A DNA stretch of 28,602 nucleotides from a virus. The stretch covers positions 1-28,602 of the IMG/VR virus record IMGVR_UViG_3300042894_004804; one strand, 5' to 3'. The translations under genes were made by a program, and so were the position numbers. Shown here piece after piece: positions 1 to 8,962 of this stretch. Below the pieces are notes generated by a model. It worked only from the letters and a program-made list of their open reading frames with translations, did not search any database and was not told where the DNA came from. How positions within the stretch are numbered: position 1 is the stretch's first letter; each line of letters starts with the position of its first letter.

Positions 1-1
1 A

Positions 2-1750
2 ATTAGACAACATAGAAACCAATGGTTAAAATCAATGAACGAAAGGGATTTAGCGGCAAATGTTTATTTTACGGTTAAAGATAGCCCTTATAATGTTTTC
101 CTTAATCCAGATTTAGATGCAGTGCGTATTGCTACTGAAAATGCTTATAATAAAGCTAATCGTGAGGTATCGTTTAGCCAACCAGCATATATTTTTGGTG
201 TAACACCAAAACCTAATGAATACCAATATTTAGACGAACCAACACCTCGAATACTTAAATGTGATTGTGGTGATTTGATGATTATTAACTCATCTGATGT
301 TTTTATTTATTTTTTATCTAACAATAATGATGAATTAGAAGTTTATATCCAAGATATAACAGCTACATTAGAACCTACAAATGTTTTAGTTAGTTTAAAT
401 AGTTATATAAATGAAGGTAACCCTAATCAAATTAAAGCTTATAGTGGTACACCACAATTATTTTGTTCAGTAATTGGTGGTTACATAAATGATTATACCG
501 CTTATGCATTTAATTATAATAATTATGTTGTAAATGATAATGTAAATACAAAAGGAAATGGTAATTTATTTGATTATCGTGATTTATTTACGGTTCAATG
601 GGATTCAACCAAAAGAAAATGTATGGCTAAAAATAAGGATGCAATACCAGAAGCTTTTAGTGTTAATTTTTTAAAACAAGATTATATTACCTTTTGTAAA
701 TATTACGCTATTAATGGTAATGATTATAATCAATGTGTTGCTGATTTTTCTGGTGATATAACTTATAATTTTAGTATTCAATCTAATTTAATAACTACAA
801 TAACTGGTATAACAACATTTTTAAGTGGTGGTAATTATGTAATTAGCGGTGTCTCTGATACATCAATGGTGTCTTTTGGTAATTATGTTTATGGTGATGG
901 AATAACATTTGGTGCTAGTGTTGTGTCAAAAACAATTGATACGATAACGATAAATAAAATATGTACTTTAACATTAGATAATGTAACTATAGATATAAGA
1001 GACAATGATTTAGGTATTAAATATAGTAATATGAATACTAGGGTTAGAGAATATCGAAATGTTAATAATATAATGGGTATTGAAATCTCCCAATCAAAAA
1101 AAAGATTATATTTAACAGCTATACAAGACATAAACGGTAATAGACCATTAGAACCATTCAACGGGTTAACTTATGATTATATCCCAATTGATGTTACCAC
1201 AACAATAAGAAAAGGTTCGATAAATGGTCCAATTGTTTATCAAGAAGAATATAGACTTAACGACCCTTCATCATCTGGTTTAGGGTTACCTTATGTTAGT
1301 AGTACTTCAATTCGTGGGTTATCTCGTCTTAATATACCAATTGGTGTTGCTGATACAAATGGTTTTCAATATAATACAAACCCATTAGCATCTGATTATT
1401 CAACAAATGATAATGAAATACCTTTTGGAACATATATCACTGGTAGTACTTCTGGTATGCCGTTTTTTGATTCTGGGAATAATACTGTGGATGCTATTGA
1501 TTTTAATGATAATTATTATGTACATTTAGATATTATAGATACATCTGGTAATACTTATTATGCAACAAACAATGATTTTAATTTAAAAGATGGTAATAAA
1601 TTGATTAAATTTCCAACCACTGCATCAACTCAAACTTTTGATGTGAATGATGCTATTGGAAGTATTGAAAATAAAAAACAAGAATTTTTAGCTGCTAGAG
1701 ATTACGTGTTAACATTGATTACAAGAAATGGTTTGTATATTAATGGATAA
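2..1750 (+). CDS. Virion structural protein (tail/baseplate), 5' partial
   Basis: The reading frame is open to the left edge of the window, so the gene probably starts upstream. The first ATG in frame is at 35 (571 aa from there), but no clear ribosome site marks it as the true start. The protein is rich in Asn, Tyr, Thr and Gly with many short beta-like stretches, typical of tail or baseplate proteins. About 190 residues after that ATG it carries a W-D-x5-K-C-M-x2-N motif that recurs in the next gene (WD at 134-135, KCMSRN at 140-145), so the two probably share a domain. The C-terminus is charged and probably helical. It lies in a + strand run of structural genes. I do not recognise a named family. 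Confidence 0.6.
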   Translation: MRQHRNQWLKSMNERDLAANVYFTVKDSPYNVFLNPDLDAVRIATENAYNKANREVSFSQPAYIFGVTPKPNEYQYLDEPTPRILKCDCGDLMIINSSDVFIYFLSNNNDELEVYIQDITATLEPTNVLVSLNSYINEGNPNQIKAYSGTPQLFCSVIGGYINDYTAYAFNYNNYVVNDNVNTKGNGNLFDYRDLFTVQWDSTKRKCMAKNKDAIPEAFSVNFLKQDYITFCKYYAINGNDYNQCVADFSGDITYNFSIQSNLITTITGITTFLSGGNYVISGVSDTSMVSFGNYVYGDGITFGASVVSKTIDTITINKICTLTLDNVTIDIRDNDLGIKYSNMNTRVREYRNVNNIMGIEISQSKKRLYLTAIQDINGNRPLEPFNGLTYDYIPIDVTTTIRKGSINGPIVYQEEYRLNDPSSSGLGLPYVSSTSIRGLSRLNIPIGVADTNGFQYNTNPLASDYSTNDNEIPFGTYITGSTSGMPFFDSGNNTVDAIDFNDNYYVHLDIIDTSGNTYYATNNDFNLKDGNKLIKFPTTASTQTFDVNDAIGSIENKKQEFLAARDYVLTLITRNGLYING

Positions 1751-1776
1751 TGATAATAAATAAATAAAATAGATAT

Positions 1777-2799
1777 ATGTATTTTTACGATAATAGTTAC
1801 TATGGTGATATAAGTGCGGCAATGATTACTGGAATTGGTGATGGTTGGTATAGTCATTATGAATTTGGTAATTATATTTACACAAATAATCCAGATGGAA
1901 CATTTGGTGTTTACTACAGTTCTAGTAATTTTACTGGTAGTACATATGATATACAGAATTTTACAAGTCAAATAACCGAAACTTCATGTAATGTAATGAA
2001 TAATAAGTTTAATGAAATGAGAAATGATGTAACAAATGCTATGAAAAGTGGTATTGAACAATTCCCATCAGTTCCAACATCATATTTTGATTCTTATTTT
2101 TATATTGGTTATCCAGCAAATACTGAAGTTTATACAAATACAAATTATTTAAATAAGTCATTCCCTAGTGTTTATTGGGATAAAAAGACTAGTAAATGTA
2201 TGTCTAGAAATGGTAGATTAGGTTATTTATCTGACAATATAGATGATTGTTGTAATGGTGATGAATCAGTTGATTTTAATTTATTAATGACACAACCATT
2301 ATCAGCAGTTACAACAATTGAAGATTTCGAATATTATTTAACTTCTGAATTAATAGATGCTAAATCTAGAAAGGTTTTATCTGGTTATCCAACACTTAGA
2401 GCATTATACGATAGATATACTAATAGTTCAGAATATTGTCCAACAACTAGTTCAGCTTTTGATTATGTTAATATGGATGAGTTTTCACATTTAATTGATT
2501 CATATTGGGTTGATATTGTTGAACAAGTTGTACCAGCAACTACGATATGGGGTAGTGTTAAGATTTATGGGAATACAATATTTGACCAACAAAAATTTGC
2601 TTATAAAAAAAGTAATTTATATACATGTATTAAACCAAAAAATGATGTTGAATATATCGGAATAGACACCAATGTTGGTGTTGATTTAAAAGTATTAGGT
2701 AATGTTAACACACAAAAATGTACTGGTGTTTATATTAAAAAAATAGATAATGGTTCAGAATACTTGGGTACAATTGAGATAATTCAAAATAACCAATAA
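1777..2799 (+). CDS. Virion structural protein (baseplate/tail-associated)
   Basis: This 340-aa protein is acidic and rich in Tyr, Asn and Ser. It shares the WDxxxxxKCMxxN motif (residues 134-145) with the preceding gene. Near residues 245-280 it has the segment YWVDIVEQVVPATTIWG followed by GNTIFDQQKFAYK. From memory, similar segments recur in structural proteins of Bacteroidetes phages. Several cysteines (for example CC after residue 155, and C-terminal TCIK and QKCTG) could bind metal. It follows the previous gene by 26 bases and precedes a small ORF by 28, so it belongs to the structural operon. The start is the first ATG after the upstream stop, with an A-rich leader and no Shine-Dalgarno. 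The exact virion role is unknown. Confidence 0.6.
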   Translation: MYFYDNSYYGDISAAMITGIGDGWYSHYEFGNYIYTNNPDGTFGVYYSSSNFTGSTYDIQNFTSQITETSCNVMNNKFNEMRNDVTNAMKSGIEQFPSVPTSYFDSYFYIGYPANTEVYTNTNYLNKSFPSVYWDKKTSKCMSRNGRLGYLSDNIDDCCNGDESVDFNLLMTQPLSAVTTIEDFEYYLTSELIDAKSRKVLSGYPTLRALYDRYTNSSEYCPTTSSAFDYVNMDEFSHLIDSYWVDIVEQVVPATTIWGSVKIYGNTIFDQQKFAYKKSNLYTCIKPKNDVEYIGIDTNVGVDLKVLGNVNTQKCTGVYIKKIDNGSEYLGTIEIIQNNQ

Positions 2800-2815
2800 T
2801 AATAGTTAAAAAAAC

Positions 2816-2824
2816 ATATTTATA
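2816..2824 (+). promoter_or_regulatory. TATTTATA-type box (candidate phage promoter)
   Basis: ATATTTATA ends 3 bases before the ATG at 2828. The same box, preceded by AAC-A as at 4548 and 23626, recurs upstream of structural and lysis genes. If it is a -10 element, transcripts would be nearly leaderless here. Inference from recurrence only. Confidence 0.4.
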
Positions 2825-2827
2825 GAT

Positions 2828-3076
2828 ATGCCACAATTAATAAGAAATATACAAGGTGAAATACATACAACTCCAGTTGGTGAGGTTGTGTTGGTTAAAT
2901 CTATTACTGGTGAAGTACAATTAGAAGACTATATATCTATGAATGGTTTTATAGCAATTTTACAAAATTTAACTAGAGCAGAATATACTGAAGCGTTAAC
3001 CATTCCAATTACTTTTGGATTGAAAAATAAATATAATTATAATTTACCAATGGTAACACTAGAAATAAGCTACTAA
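2828..3076 (+). CDS. Small conserved-looking structural-operon protein
   Basis: This 82-aa protein has no recognised family. It has no signal peptide and no membrane segment. Its C-terminus (PMVTLEISY) is strand-like. The stop codon overlaps the start of the next gene by one base (TAATG), so the two are probably translationally coupled. Position between tail-type genes suggests a minor virion or assembly role. That role is inferred from context only. Confidence 0.55.
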   Translation: MPQLIRNIQGEIHTTPVGEVVLVKSITGEVQLEDYISMNGFIAILQNLTRAEYTEALTIPITFGLKNKYNYNLPMVTLEISY

Positions 3077-4503
3077 TGAGATACCAAGAGAGAATATACA
3101 TACAAAATGATAACGGTGCTGTTAGAAATAGGGATATATTGAATGTTAATATGAGTTCAGATATTTCTGTTTTCGAAAACCCAATGTTTAATTTAAGTGG
3201 TGCTTCAAAAATCGATTGCAGCAGAAATACTGGTACAACATATGTTATAACTACAGCAACAACAATACCATTAACTTTCCAATTTACAGCCAATACCAAT
3301 TCATTCACAGCAAATTCAGCTACATTCAAATATGAAATATATAAATATAATACGGATGCTGAAATGTTCTACATTCCACCTATGTATAAATCTGAAGTAT
3401 TACAATATTCTGGTTTTAGTGCAACAAGTGCGACAACTCAAATAATACCATTAAGTGGTTTATCTTTGGATGGTGAATACTTAGTTAAAGGATATTTTGA
3501 ATTCAATGTTTCTAGTGAATATATGAATAAATTAGGTAAAACTGTGGATACATTACTATATAGAAGTGGTTCTGAATATGGGTTATATGATGGAAATGAT
3601 GACTTTTTCTTTAGAGCTATAAAAGCAGCTGAAGTTCCAATATTCCAAACAACAACGGATAATGTTATCCCAGCTAAAGGGATAAATCAATTAATAATAT
3701 TCCCAGAAGCTAAAATAACAAATATTGTAATACCTACAACAATTGTTGGCAATGTGTTAATAACTCTTAACGGTCTAATATTGGCTAAAAACTACGATTA
3801 TGTAGTTAATGGTGATATCATAACACTTTCTGGTGAAACAGTCTCAGATGACATAATAACGATTATTTCTGGTACTGATGGTGTTGCTAATAACTTACAA
3901 GGTGATACGATATTCATATCGGTCCCAATTGTTAGTGGTTCAACAAATGGTGAAGGTACCAATAGAGCATATTATAATTCTGAAACTGATAAGTACGAAA
4001 TTTATACGAATGTAACACCTACAGAAACTAACACGATGATTGTTATGATAAATGGTGCTACATTAGCGAATGGTATTGATTATTATCAATCAACAACAAA
4101 TCCAAATAGAATTATACTAGAAGGGGATTTATTATTGGATGATATAATTACATTAGCATATTACGCTAAAACAAACGTTGTAAATGGTATTTACACAAAC
4201 AGACCATTAGTGTCATGGACATTAAAAACAGCACCAGAATTAAATAATGGGTTTTTCTCATTGGAAGTAAGTAGTGGTAAAACATTTAGTAATTTATATT
4301 ATAGTGGTAACACACCTTATATTGTTGGTCATCCAGCTTATAACGATACATTTACAGCAACGGGTACTGTTGGAACTACACTATACTATAGAGTCAAGAA
4401 TAGTAAAAATTATAAAACTATATGTGGTGATATAATCAATGATACTACATATAGTGAAATAATACCAATTATAATACAAACGAATTCAATAAATTCGTAC
4501 TAA
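3076..4503 (+). CDS. Tail fibre/baseplate adhesin-like structural protein
   Basis: This 475-aa protein contains two tandem beta units at about residues 227-264 and 321-362. Each has the pattern hhhxLNGxxLxxxxDYxxxxxxIxLxxxxxxDDIITL. Such LNG...DY...DDII repeats are typical of phage tail fibre and receptor-binding proteins, where they form small beta-sandwich modules. The rest is Ser/Thr/Asn-rich and strand-like. Its start codon overlaps the upstream stop by one base, so it is in the same operon as the 82-aa gene. A host-recognition or fibre-attachment role in the virion is likely. The specific ligand cannot be read from the sequence. Confidence 0.6.
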   Translation: MRYQERIYIQNDNGAVRNRDILNVNMSSDISVFENPMFNLSGASKIDCSRNTGTTYVITTATTIPLTFQFTANTNSFTANSATFKYEIYKYNTDAEMFYIPPMYKSEVLQYSGFSATSATTQIIPLSGLSLDGEYLVKGYFEFNVSSEYMNKLGKTVDTLLYRSGSEYGLYDGNDDFFFRAIKAAEVPIFQTTTDNVIPAKGINQLIIFPEAKITNIVIPTTIVGNVLITLNGLILAKNYDYVVNGDIITLSGETVSDDIITIISGTDGVANNLQGDTIFISVPIVSGSTNGEGTNRAYYNSETDKYEIYTNVTPTETNTMIVMINGATLANGIDYYQSTTNPNRIILEGDLLLDDIITLAYYAKTNVVNGIYTNRPLVSWTLKTAPELNNGFFSLEVSSGKTFSNLYYSGNTPYIVGHPAYNDTFTATGTVGTTLYYRVKNSKNYKTICGDIINDTTYSEIIPIIIQTNSINSY

Positions 4504-4519
4504 TATTATTTACTATTGA

Positions 4520-4528
4520 ATATTTATA
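4520..4528 (+). promoter_or_regulatory. TATTTATA-type box (candidate phage promoter)
   Basis: ATATTTATA followed by ACTAAAATAA lies 32 bases before the ATG at 4561, in the short gap after the adhesin gene. The right flank matches that of the box at 27771 (ACTAAAC). It is the first of two copies in this gap. Confidence 0.4.
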
Positions 4529-4547
4529 ACTAAAATAAGATAAAAAC

Positions 4548-4556
4548 ATATTTATA
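4548..4556 (+). promoter_or_regulatory. Second TATTTATA-type box before 4561
   Basis: ATATTTATA preceded by AAC ends 4 bases before the ATG at 4561. Its flanks (AAACATATTTATA) match those at 2816. Two copies 28 bases apart in one 57-base gap is more than expected by eye, though the genome is very AT-rich. Confidence 0.4.
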
Positions 4557-4560
4557 ACAT

Positions 4561-4636
4561 ATGAGTTACATTATAAAAAATACAAATCCATTCGTTAGTA
4601 TTAAATTAACGGAGAAAGGTCGTGAACAATTAGCAC
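4561..4636 (+). pseudogene. Displaced 5' end of the tail gene now at 5550
   Basis: The first 25 codons of this frame encode MSYIIKNTNPFVSIKLT and then GRE-x-LA. They match the first 25 codons of the tail gene at 5550 at 22 of 25 residues and 61 of 75 bases, without gaps. Similarity stops abruptly after GCAC at 4636, where endonuclease sequence begins. It is best read as the original gene start, cut off when the endonuclease cassette inserted near codon 25. It still has upstream box motifs and an intact ATG, and it is in frame with the endonuclease, so it may be translated as a fused leader. Confidence 0.75.
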
Positions 4637-5562
4637 TTTTCTGGTTTCGTGTATATTTATTAGTAAATAAAAATATGAGTAAAAAATTAACAAATGAAAC
4701 GTTTATTGAAAAAGCAAAATTAATTCATAACAACAAATACGATTATTCTTTAGTTGACTACAAAAATAATAAAACAAAAATAAAAATAACATGTCCAACT
4801 CACGATATATTTGAACAAGAACCAAATAGTCATTTAAGGGGTTATGGTTGTTTAAAGTGTTCTGGTGTTAATAAAACAACCGAATCTTTTATAAAAGAAT
4901 CAGTTAATTTACATAACAACAAATACGATTATTCTTTAGTTGACTACAAAAATAATAAAACAAAAGTTAAAATAATATGCTCAGTTCATGGCACGTTTGA
5001 ACAAGAACCAAATAGTCATTTAAAGGGTCATGGTTGTTTAAAGTGTTCTGGTAGACAATTAAACAGTGAAGAATATATTAATAAAGTTAAAGAAAAACAC
5101 GGTAATAAATATGATTATTCATTAGTGAATTATAAAGGTTCGTTTAAAAAGATAAAAATAATTTGTCCTATCCATGGTGAATTTGAACAATCTTCAGATA
5201 AACATATTAAAGGTCATGGTTGTTTATTATGTAAAGAATCAAAAGGTGAGCGTGAGATAAGGGTTATTTTAGAAGATTATAAAATTAAACACATACAACA
5301 ATATGTTTTTAGTGGTTGTAGGGATAAATACCCATTACCATTTGATTTTTACCTCCCAGAGTTGGATATATGTATTGAATATGATGGTAGACAACATTTT
5401 GAAATAATTGATAGATGGGGTGGTGTTAATGGTTTAATTGACCAAGAAAAAAAAGATAATATAAAAAATAAGTTTTGTCTTGAAAATAAGATAAAATTAA
5501 TTAGAATTTCATATAAAGAAAAAATAAAAAATAAATTAAAAGAAAACTTATGTCATATATAA
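4561..5562 (+). CDS. Homing endonuclease, zinc-finger repeats plus Vsr/PD-(D/E)XK-like nuclease
   Basis: The frame is 333 codons, but its first 38 are a tail-gene fragment plus a short linker. The native start is probably the ATG at 4675 (295 aa). From that start there are three roughly 62-residue repeats containing KYDYSLVxYK. Each carries a CxxH...CxxC zinc site (C40/H43/C59/C62, C102/H105/C121/C124, C164/H167/C183/C186), the DUF723-like treble-clef arrangement common in phage endonucleases. The C-terminal domain has FDFYLPE (223-229) and E-Y-D-G-R-Q-H (235-241), as in Vsr-like homing nucleases. The family would cut a tail-gene allele lacking the insert so that repair copies the cassette. 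The last 13 bases overlap the start of the restored tail gene at 5550. Repeats 1 and 2 share a perfect 54-base stretch, indicating recent duplication. Confidence 0.85.
   Translation: MSYIIKNTNPFVSIKLTEKGREQLALFWFRVYLLVNKNMSKKLTNETFIEKAKLIHNNKYDYSLVDYKNNKTKIKITCPTHDIFEQEPNSHLRGYGCLKCSGVNKTTESFIKESVNLHNNKYDYSLVDYKNNKTKVKIICSVHGTFEQEPNSHLKGHGCLKCSGRQLNSEEYINKVKEKHGNKYDYSLVNYKGSFKKIKIICPIHGEFEQSSDKHIKGHGCLLCKESKGEREIRVILEDYKIKHIQQYVFSGCRDKYPLPFDFYLPELDICIEYDGRQHFEIIDRWGGVNGLIDQEKKDNIKNKFCLENKIKLIRISYKEKIKNKLKENLCHI
4726..4965 (+). repeat. Perfect 54-base direct repeat inside the endonuclease gene
   Basis: Positions 4726-4779 and 4912-4965 are identical over 54 bases, 186 bases (62 codons) apart. 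Further near-identical stretches follow, such as the FEQEPNSHL region. The repeat corresponds to the first two zinc-finger units of the endonuclease. A third, diverged unit follows. Confidence 0.9.
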
Positions 5563-7697
5563 TAAAAAATACAAATCCATTTGTTAGTATTAAATTAACT
5601 CAGACTGGGCGTGAAATGTTAGCACAAGGAAAACTTAATTTTACATATTGGGCTATCGGTGATTCTGAACTTAATTATAATAGAGAAGCTATCGTAGATG
5701 CAGCAATTAATGTTGGTGATACTACACTTAGTGAAACTAGTAAAATACTAAGACCATTAGATAGACAACCAAATTTTAAATCGTATATTACTCCAAGTAA
5801 TGCAGCAACACCTTATCAAGATTTAACTAACACTAACTTAAATGTTATAAAAGCTGTTGTAAATAATCAAGCTGAAGAAAGAGGTTTTTTTACTTATTCT
5901 GGTGGTAATTATACAACAAAATCTACTGAAACTTATGTTGCTTTCACTAATTTAATAAGTAATTTAATATTAGATGGAACAACAAATTTAAATATTGGAC
6001 CAACATCGGCATTTACAATTGGTGATATAGTTTTGATTAAGGTAGCTAATGATTATTCTGGAACTATAATACCAGATGAGAATACTAGACCGTTACCAAA
6101 TCTATGGTTTAAAATACAAGATATTATTGATATGTATAACATTACTATCGATAGAAATTTACCTAATTATTCTAGTTTCACTGGTAATTCACAAGTATTT
6201 GTTTATAGAGGTGGTGAAGTATATGATACGATAGCTACTGGAAACACAACTGCATATTGGGATTCTGGAACACTTTCATTCGATTCAGCTTCAAACATTA
6301 CATGTCATGATGTACCAGTTTGGAATATGAATAATGTTTGGTGTGAAGATTTAGCTGGTGTAACTGGTTTAACAAAAACTAAATTGTATGAAAATTACAC
6401 TAAATTTGGTTCTTATACTTATTTGGGTGAGAAAAACCCATACTTAGAATATTTATGTCAAAGCACTGCTACCACATTATCTTTTAGTTGTAATGGACCT
6501 GGGATTAGTTATCCAGATGATATTAGTAAATCAGTGTCAATCATTCATTATACTAATAACACTATTTCTAACCTATATGGTGAATTTTTCTATGTAGATA
6601 CACAAAATGGTAAAACGGTTAGTATTGTTATGCCAGACCTTATGTATCATAGAAGTGCTTACGCAACTGAAAGTGGTACTACAATGGGTATGAAATTTAC
6701 AGCGAGTGGTCTGACACAATATATTGGTACTAGTGATATTGAATACATGGATTTATATGAGGATTCTTCATATCTTTCAAATTCAGCAACACCAATGGTT
6801 GTTGGTAGAGTATATCCACAATTAAAAACTATTGTTTTACACGATGATGAGATAGTGGCTGCTACATCTTACAAATCAAATAGAAATTGGACACTTCCAG
6901 AATTATCTGCAACGATTTCTTCACCTTCTGGTGGTACTTCTACTGGTATTTTACCTATAAACAGTACAATCTATTTAACTTATAGCCTTGAAAATGAAAT
7001 AGGAACTGGTTTAACTTCTAGTATGCCTTGTCAGAAATATGTAAAATTAACAAACGAATCAAATACTGCTAAGGATGTAGCATTTAAAATCAATTCAACT
7101 GATTTATTACCATTTATGCGTAAATATGAATCGGCTACATATGATGGTTACGGTTTTTACGCTAAGAAATTTAAATTATTATACCAAATAATTCCAGACT
7201 CAACAACTAGACCAGATGCTGGTTCATGGAAACAAGTTGATTTAACCTCAACAGCTATTACTGGTGTTTCTGGTGAAACTATTGACCCTAAATTACTTGA
7301 AGGTCAAGTACCATCAACAACTGGTTTTGTTTTAGACATGATAAATGGTGCGACATCAACTACTTTTGACCTTATCAGTTTATTAAATTTAGCTGCTAAT
7401 ATGACACCAGATGCATTACAATTTGGTGATGAAAGATTATTTTATGGAAACTTAAATACATACATTGGTGCTACAATATATAAAACAATTTTTAATGTAA
7501 ATGTAAATTCATCAACATTTAACTCTACTACAAATCCAACTAGAAGTAAAGATATGTCAACTAACCCACCTAATATTAAGATTAGTGAAGTTGGTATTTA
7601 TGATACTGATAAAAATCTAGTATGTGTTGGTAAAGTAAGTACACCAATCACTCTTGCATCAAACACAATAACAATTGAACTTAGTATGGATTTTTAA
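5550..7697 (+). CDS. Tail/baseplate protein with restored 5' end
   Basis: This 715-aa virion protein is paralogous to the next gene. Both begin with a KLTxxGRxxL motif followed by GDSxxNYN (residues 38-45 here), and both end with a SEVGxYDxxxNLxxxxK segment. The C-terminal segment resembles that of phage tail-fibre/collar proteins (EIGLYD-type), which suggests a baseplate or fibre-anchoring role. Its first codons overlap the end of the endonuclease gene by 13 bases. The first 25 codons are a diverged duplicate of 4561-4635, so this 5' end was probably brought in with the endonuclease. Having no separate promoter visible, it probably depends on transcription and translation through the endonuclease gene. 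Confidence 0.75.
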   Translation: MSYIIKNTNPFVSIKLTQTGREMLAQGKLNFTYWAIGDSELNYNREAIVDAAINVGDTTLSETSKILRPLDRQPNFKSYITPSNAATPYQDLTNTNLNVIKAVVNNQAEERGFFTYSGGNYTTKSTETYVAFTNLISNLILDGTTNLNIGPTSAFTIGDIVLIKVANDYSGTIIPDENTRPLPNLWFKIQDIIDMYNITIDRNLPNYSSFTGNSQVFVYRGGEVYDTIATGNTTAYWDSGTLSFDSASNITCHDVPVWNMNNVWCEDLAGVTGLTKTKLYENYTKFGSYTYLGEKNPYLEYLCQSTATTLSFSCNGPGISYPDDISKSVSIIHYTNNTISNLYGEFFYVDTQNGKTVSIVMPDLMYHRSAYATESGTTMGMKFTASGLTQYIGTSDIEYMDLYEDSSYLSNSATPMVVGRVYPQLKTIVLHDDEIVAATSYKSNRNWTLPELSATISSPSGGTSTGILPINSTIYLTYSLENEIGTGLTSSMPCQKYVKLTNESNTAKDVAFKINSTDLLPFMRKYESATYDGYGFYAKKFKLLYQIIPDSTTRPDAGSWKQVDLTSTAITGVSGETIDPKLLEGQVPSTTGFVLDMINGATSTTFDLISLLNLAANMTPDALQFGDERLFYGNLNTYIGATIYKTIFNVNVNSSTFNSTTNPTRSKDMSTNPPNIKISEVGIYDTDKNLVCVGKVSTPITLASNTITIELSMDF

Positions 7698-7699
7698 TC

Positions 7700-8911
7700 A
7701 TGGGATTTAATAACACAGCAACAACTATATCGTTAACAGCAAAGTTAACACCAATAGGTAGACAATTACTTGTCTCAACAAATAATACATTAATTACTAG
7801 TTTTAGTCTTGGTGATTCAGATGCTAACTACAATGCTGTTAACTCATTGGGTAGTGGTCAAGTCCCATCTTTAGGTGGTGAAATAGGACCTAATTCAACA
7901 TTAGGTAATGGAACTAACCCAAATACTAATTTTAGAAGTGTATTGGTTGTTAATACTACTGGTTCATTAACAAAACCAGTTGAAACTCAATCTACACAAA
8001 TAATTAGTGATGTTTTATATAATGGTGTAACAACTGTTTCTGGAACTTCATTGACACAAAATTTAATCGATAGGAATAACAATGCAACAGACCCATTGGT
8101 TAATTTATTTTATTCATTCGGTTTATCATTAGGTTCAACTGAAGATATAAATTATACTGGTGTTACATTTAGTAATGGTGGTTTTTCAGATACAGCACTT
8201 TCTGGTATTGCACAATCAAACATACTAGTTATGGGAATAAATAATGTATCATATGGTGAATTAATTGATGGAAAAACTATTAATTTAAGTTTACCTACCT
8301 CAGCTGGTACGTATAATATTTATAGTACTTATGAAAACAAAGGTAGTTCATTAAATATTGAAGATGCTAATCTTAGAGACACATCTTTAACAACACAATT
8401 TTTAGGTGATAATATAGCCTTGTTATTTTCGGATTCAATCATGAAACCAAATGGTGGTGATGCATCTTTAAGTTGGGGTACTGGTTACAACACTGATAAA
8501 CCTTTCAGTAGTAATGGTAAACAACTATATAATTTAACAACCAATAGTAATATTGCTAAAACAGCTGATACTATAGTTGGTATCGCTTATTTAGATAAAG
8601 GATTCTTGGTTATCACAGACCCAACAATAGTTAATAATATTGGTGGTGTATTAACGGGGGCAACAACAGCGTCTACAGTCACTTTTAATAGCGTATCCAC
8701 TTCAGTGTATCAAAGCATTAATTGTATTGCGGCTAGAGGTGAATTTGGGGCATCTACAAACGTTACGTTTACTGGTAGTGATATCCCTAGATTTAGTGAA
8801 GTTGGGTTATATGATTCTTTTGGTAATTTAATAGCTATGGCTAAGACTGATAGACAAATAAACAAAAATATAAACGAATTTTTAGCATTATCGATAAAAA
8901 TCACGCTTTAA
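7700..8911 (+). CDS. Tail/baseplate protein, paralogue of the preceding gene
   Basis: This 403-aa protein starts two bases after the preceding stop and shares its plan. KLTPIGRQLL lies near the N-terminus, GDSDANYN at about residues 38-45, and SEVGLYDSFGNLIAMAK near the C-terminus. It is shorter, lacking much of the middle of the 715-aa protein. Composition is Asn, Thr, Ser and Gly-rich. The pair probably arose by duplication and occupies related positions in the tail or baseplate. It is the last gene of the structural run, followed by a palindrome at 8931-8952 and then the resolvase. Confidence 0.7.
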   Translation: MGFNNTATTISLTAKLTPIGRQLLVSTNNTLITSFSLGDSDANYNAVNSLGSGQVPSLGGEIGPNSTLGNGTNPNTNFRSVLVVNTTGSLTKPVETQSTQIISDVLYNGVTTVSGTSLTQNLIDRNNNATDPLVNLFYSFGLSLGSTEDINYTGVTFSNGGFSDTALSGIAQSNILVMGINNVSYGELIDGKTINLSLPTSAGTYNIYSTYENKGSSLNIEDANLRDTSLTTQFLGDNIALLFSDSIMKPNGGDASLSWGTGYNTDKPFSSNGKQLYNLTTNSNIAKTADTIVGIAYLDKGFLVITDPTIVNNIGGVLTGATTASTVTFNSVSTSVYQSINCIAARGEFGASTNVTFTGSDIPRFSEVGLYDSFGNLIAMAKTDRQINKNINEFLALSIKITL

Positions 8912-8930
8912 GACTTTATTTTTTCGTAAG

Positions 8931-8952
8931 GTTTTATACATTGGTATAAAAC
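8931..8952. promoter_or_regulatory. Perfect 9-bp inverted repeat between structural and replication blocks
   Basis: GTTTTATAC and GTATAAAAC are perfect reverse complements separated by a 4-base loop (ATTG). No T-run follows on the + strand, so it is a poor intrinsic terminator. It sits 10 bases before the resolvase ATG, which suits an operator or an mRNA hairpin controlling that gene. Confidence 0.45.
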
Positions 8953-8962
8953 AAAGAATTAT

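Noticed and set aside
4561-5624. Group I intron or intein in the tail gene
   Set aside because: The gene is not split: the downstream copy has its own ATG and a full 5' end, and no intein splice motifs are present.
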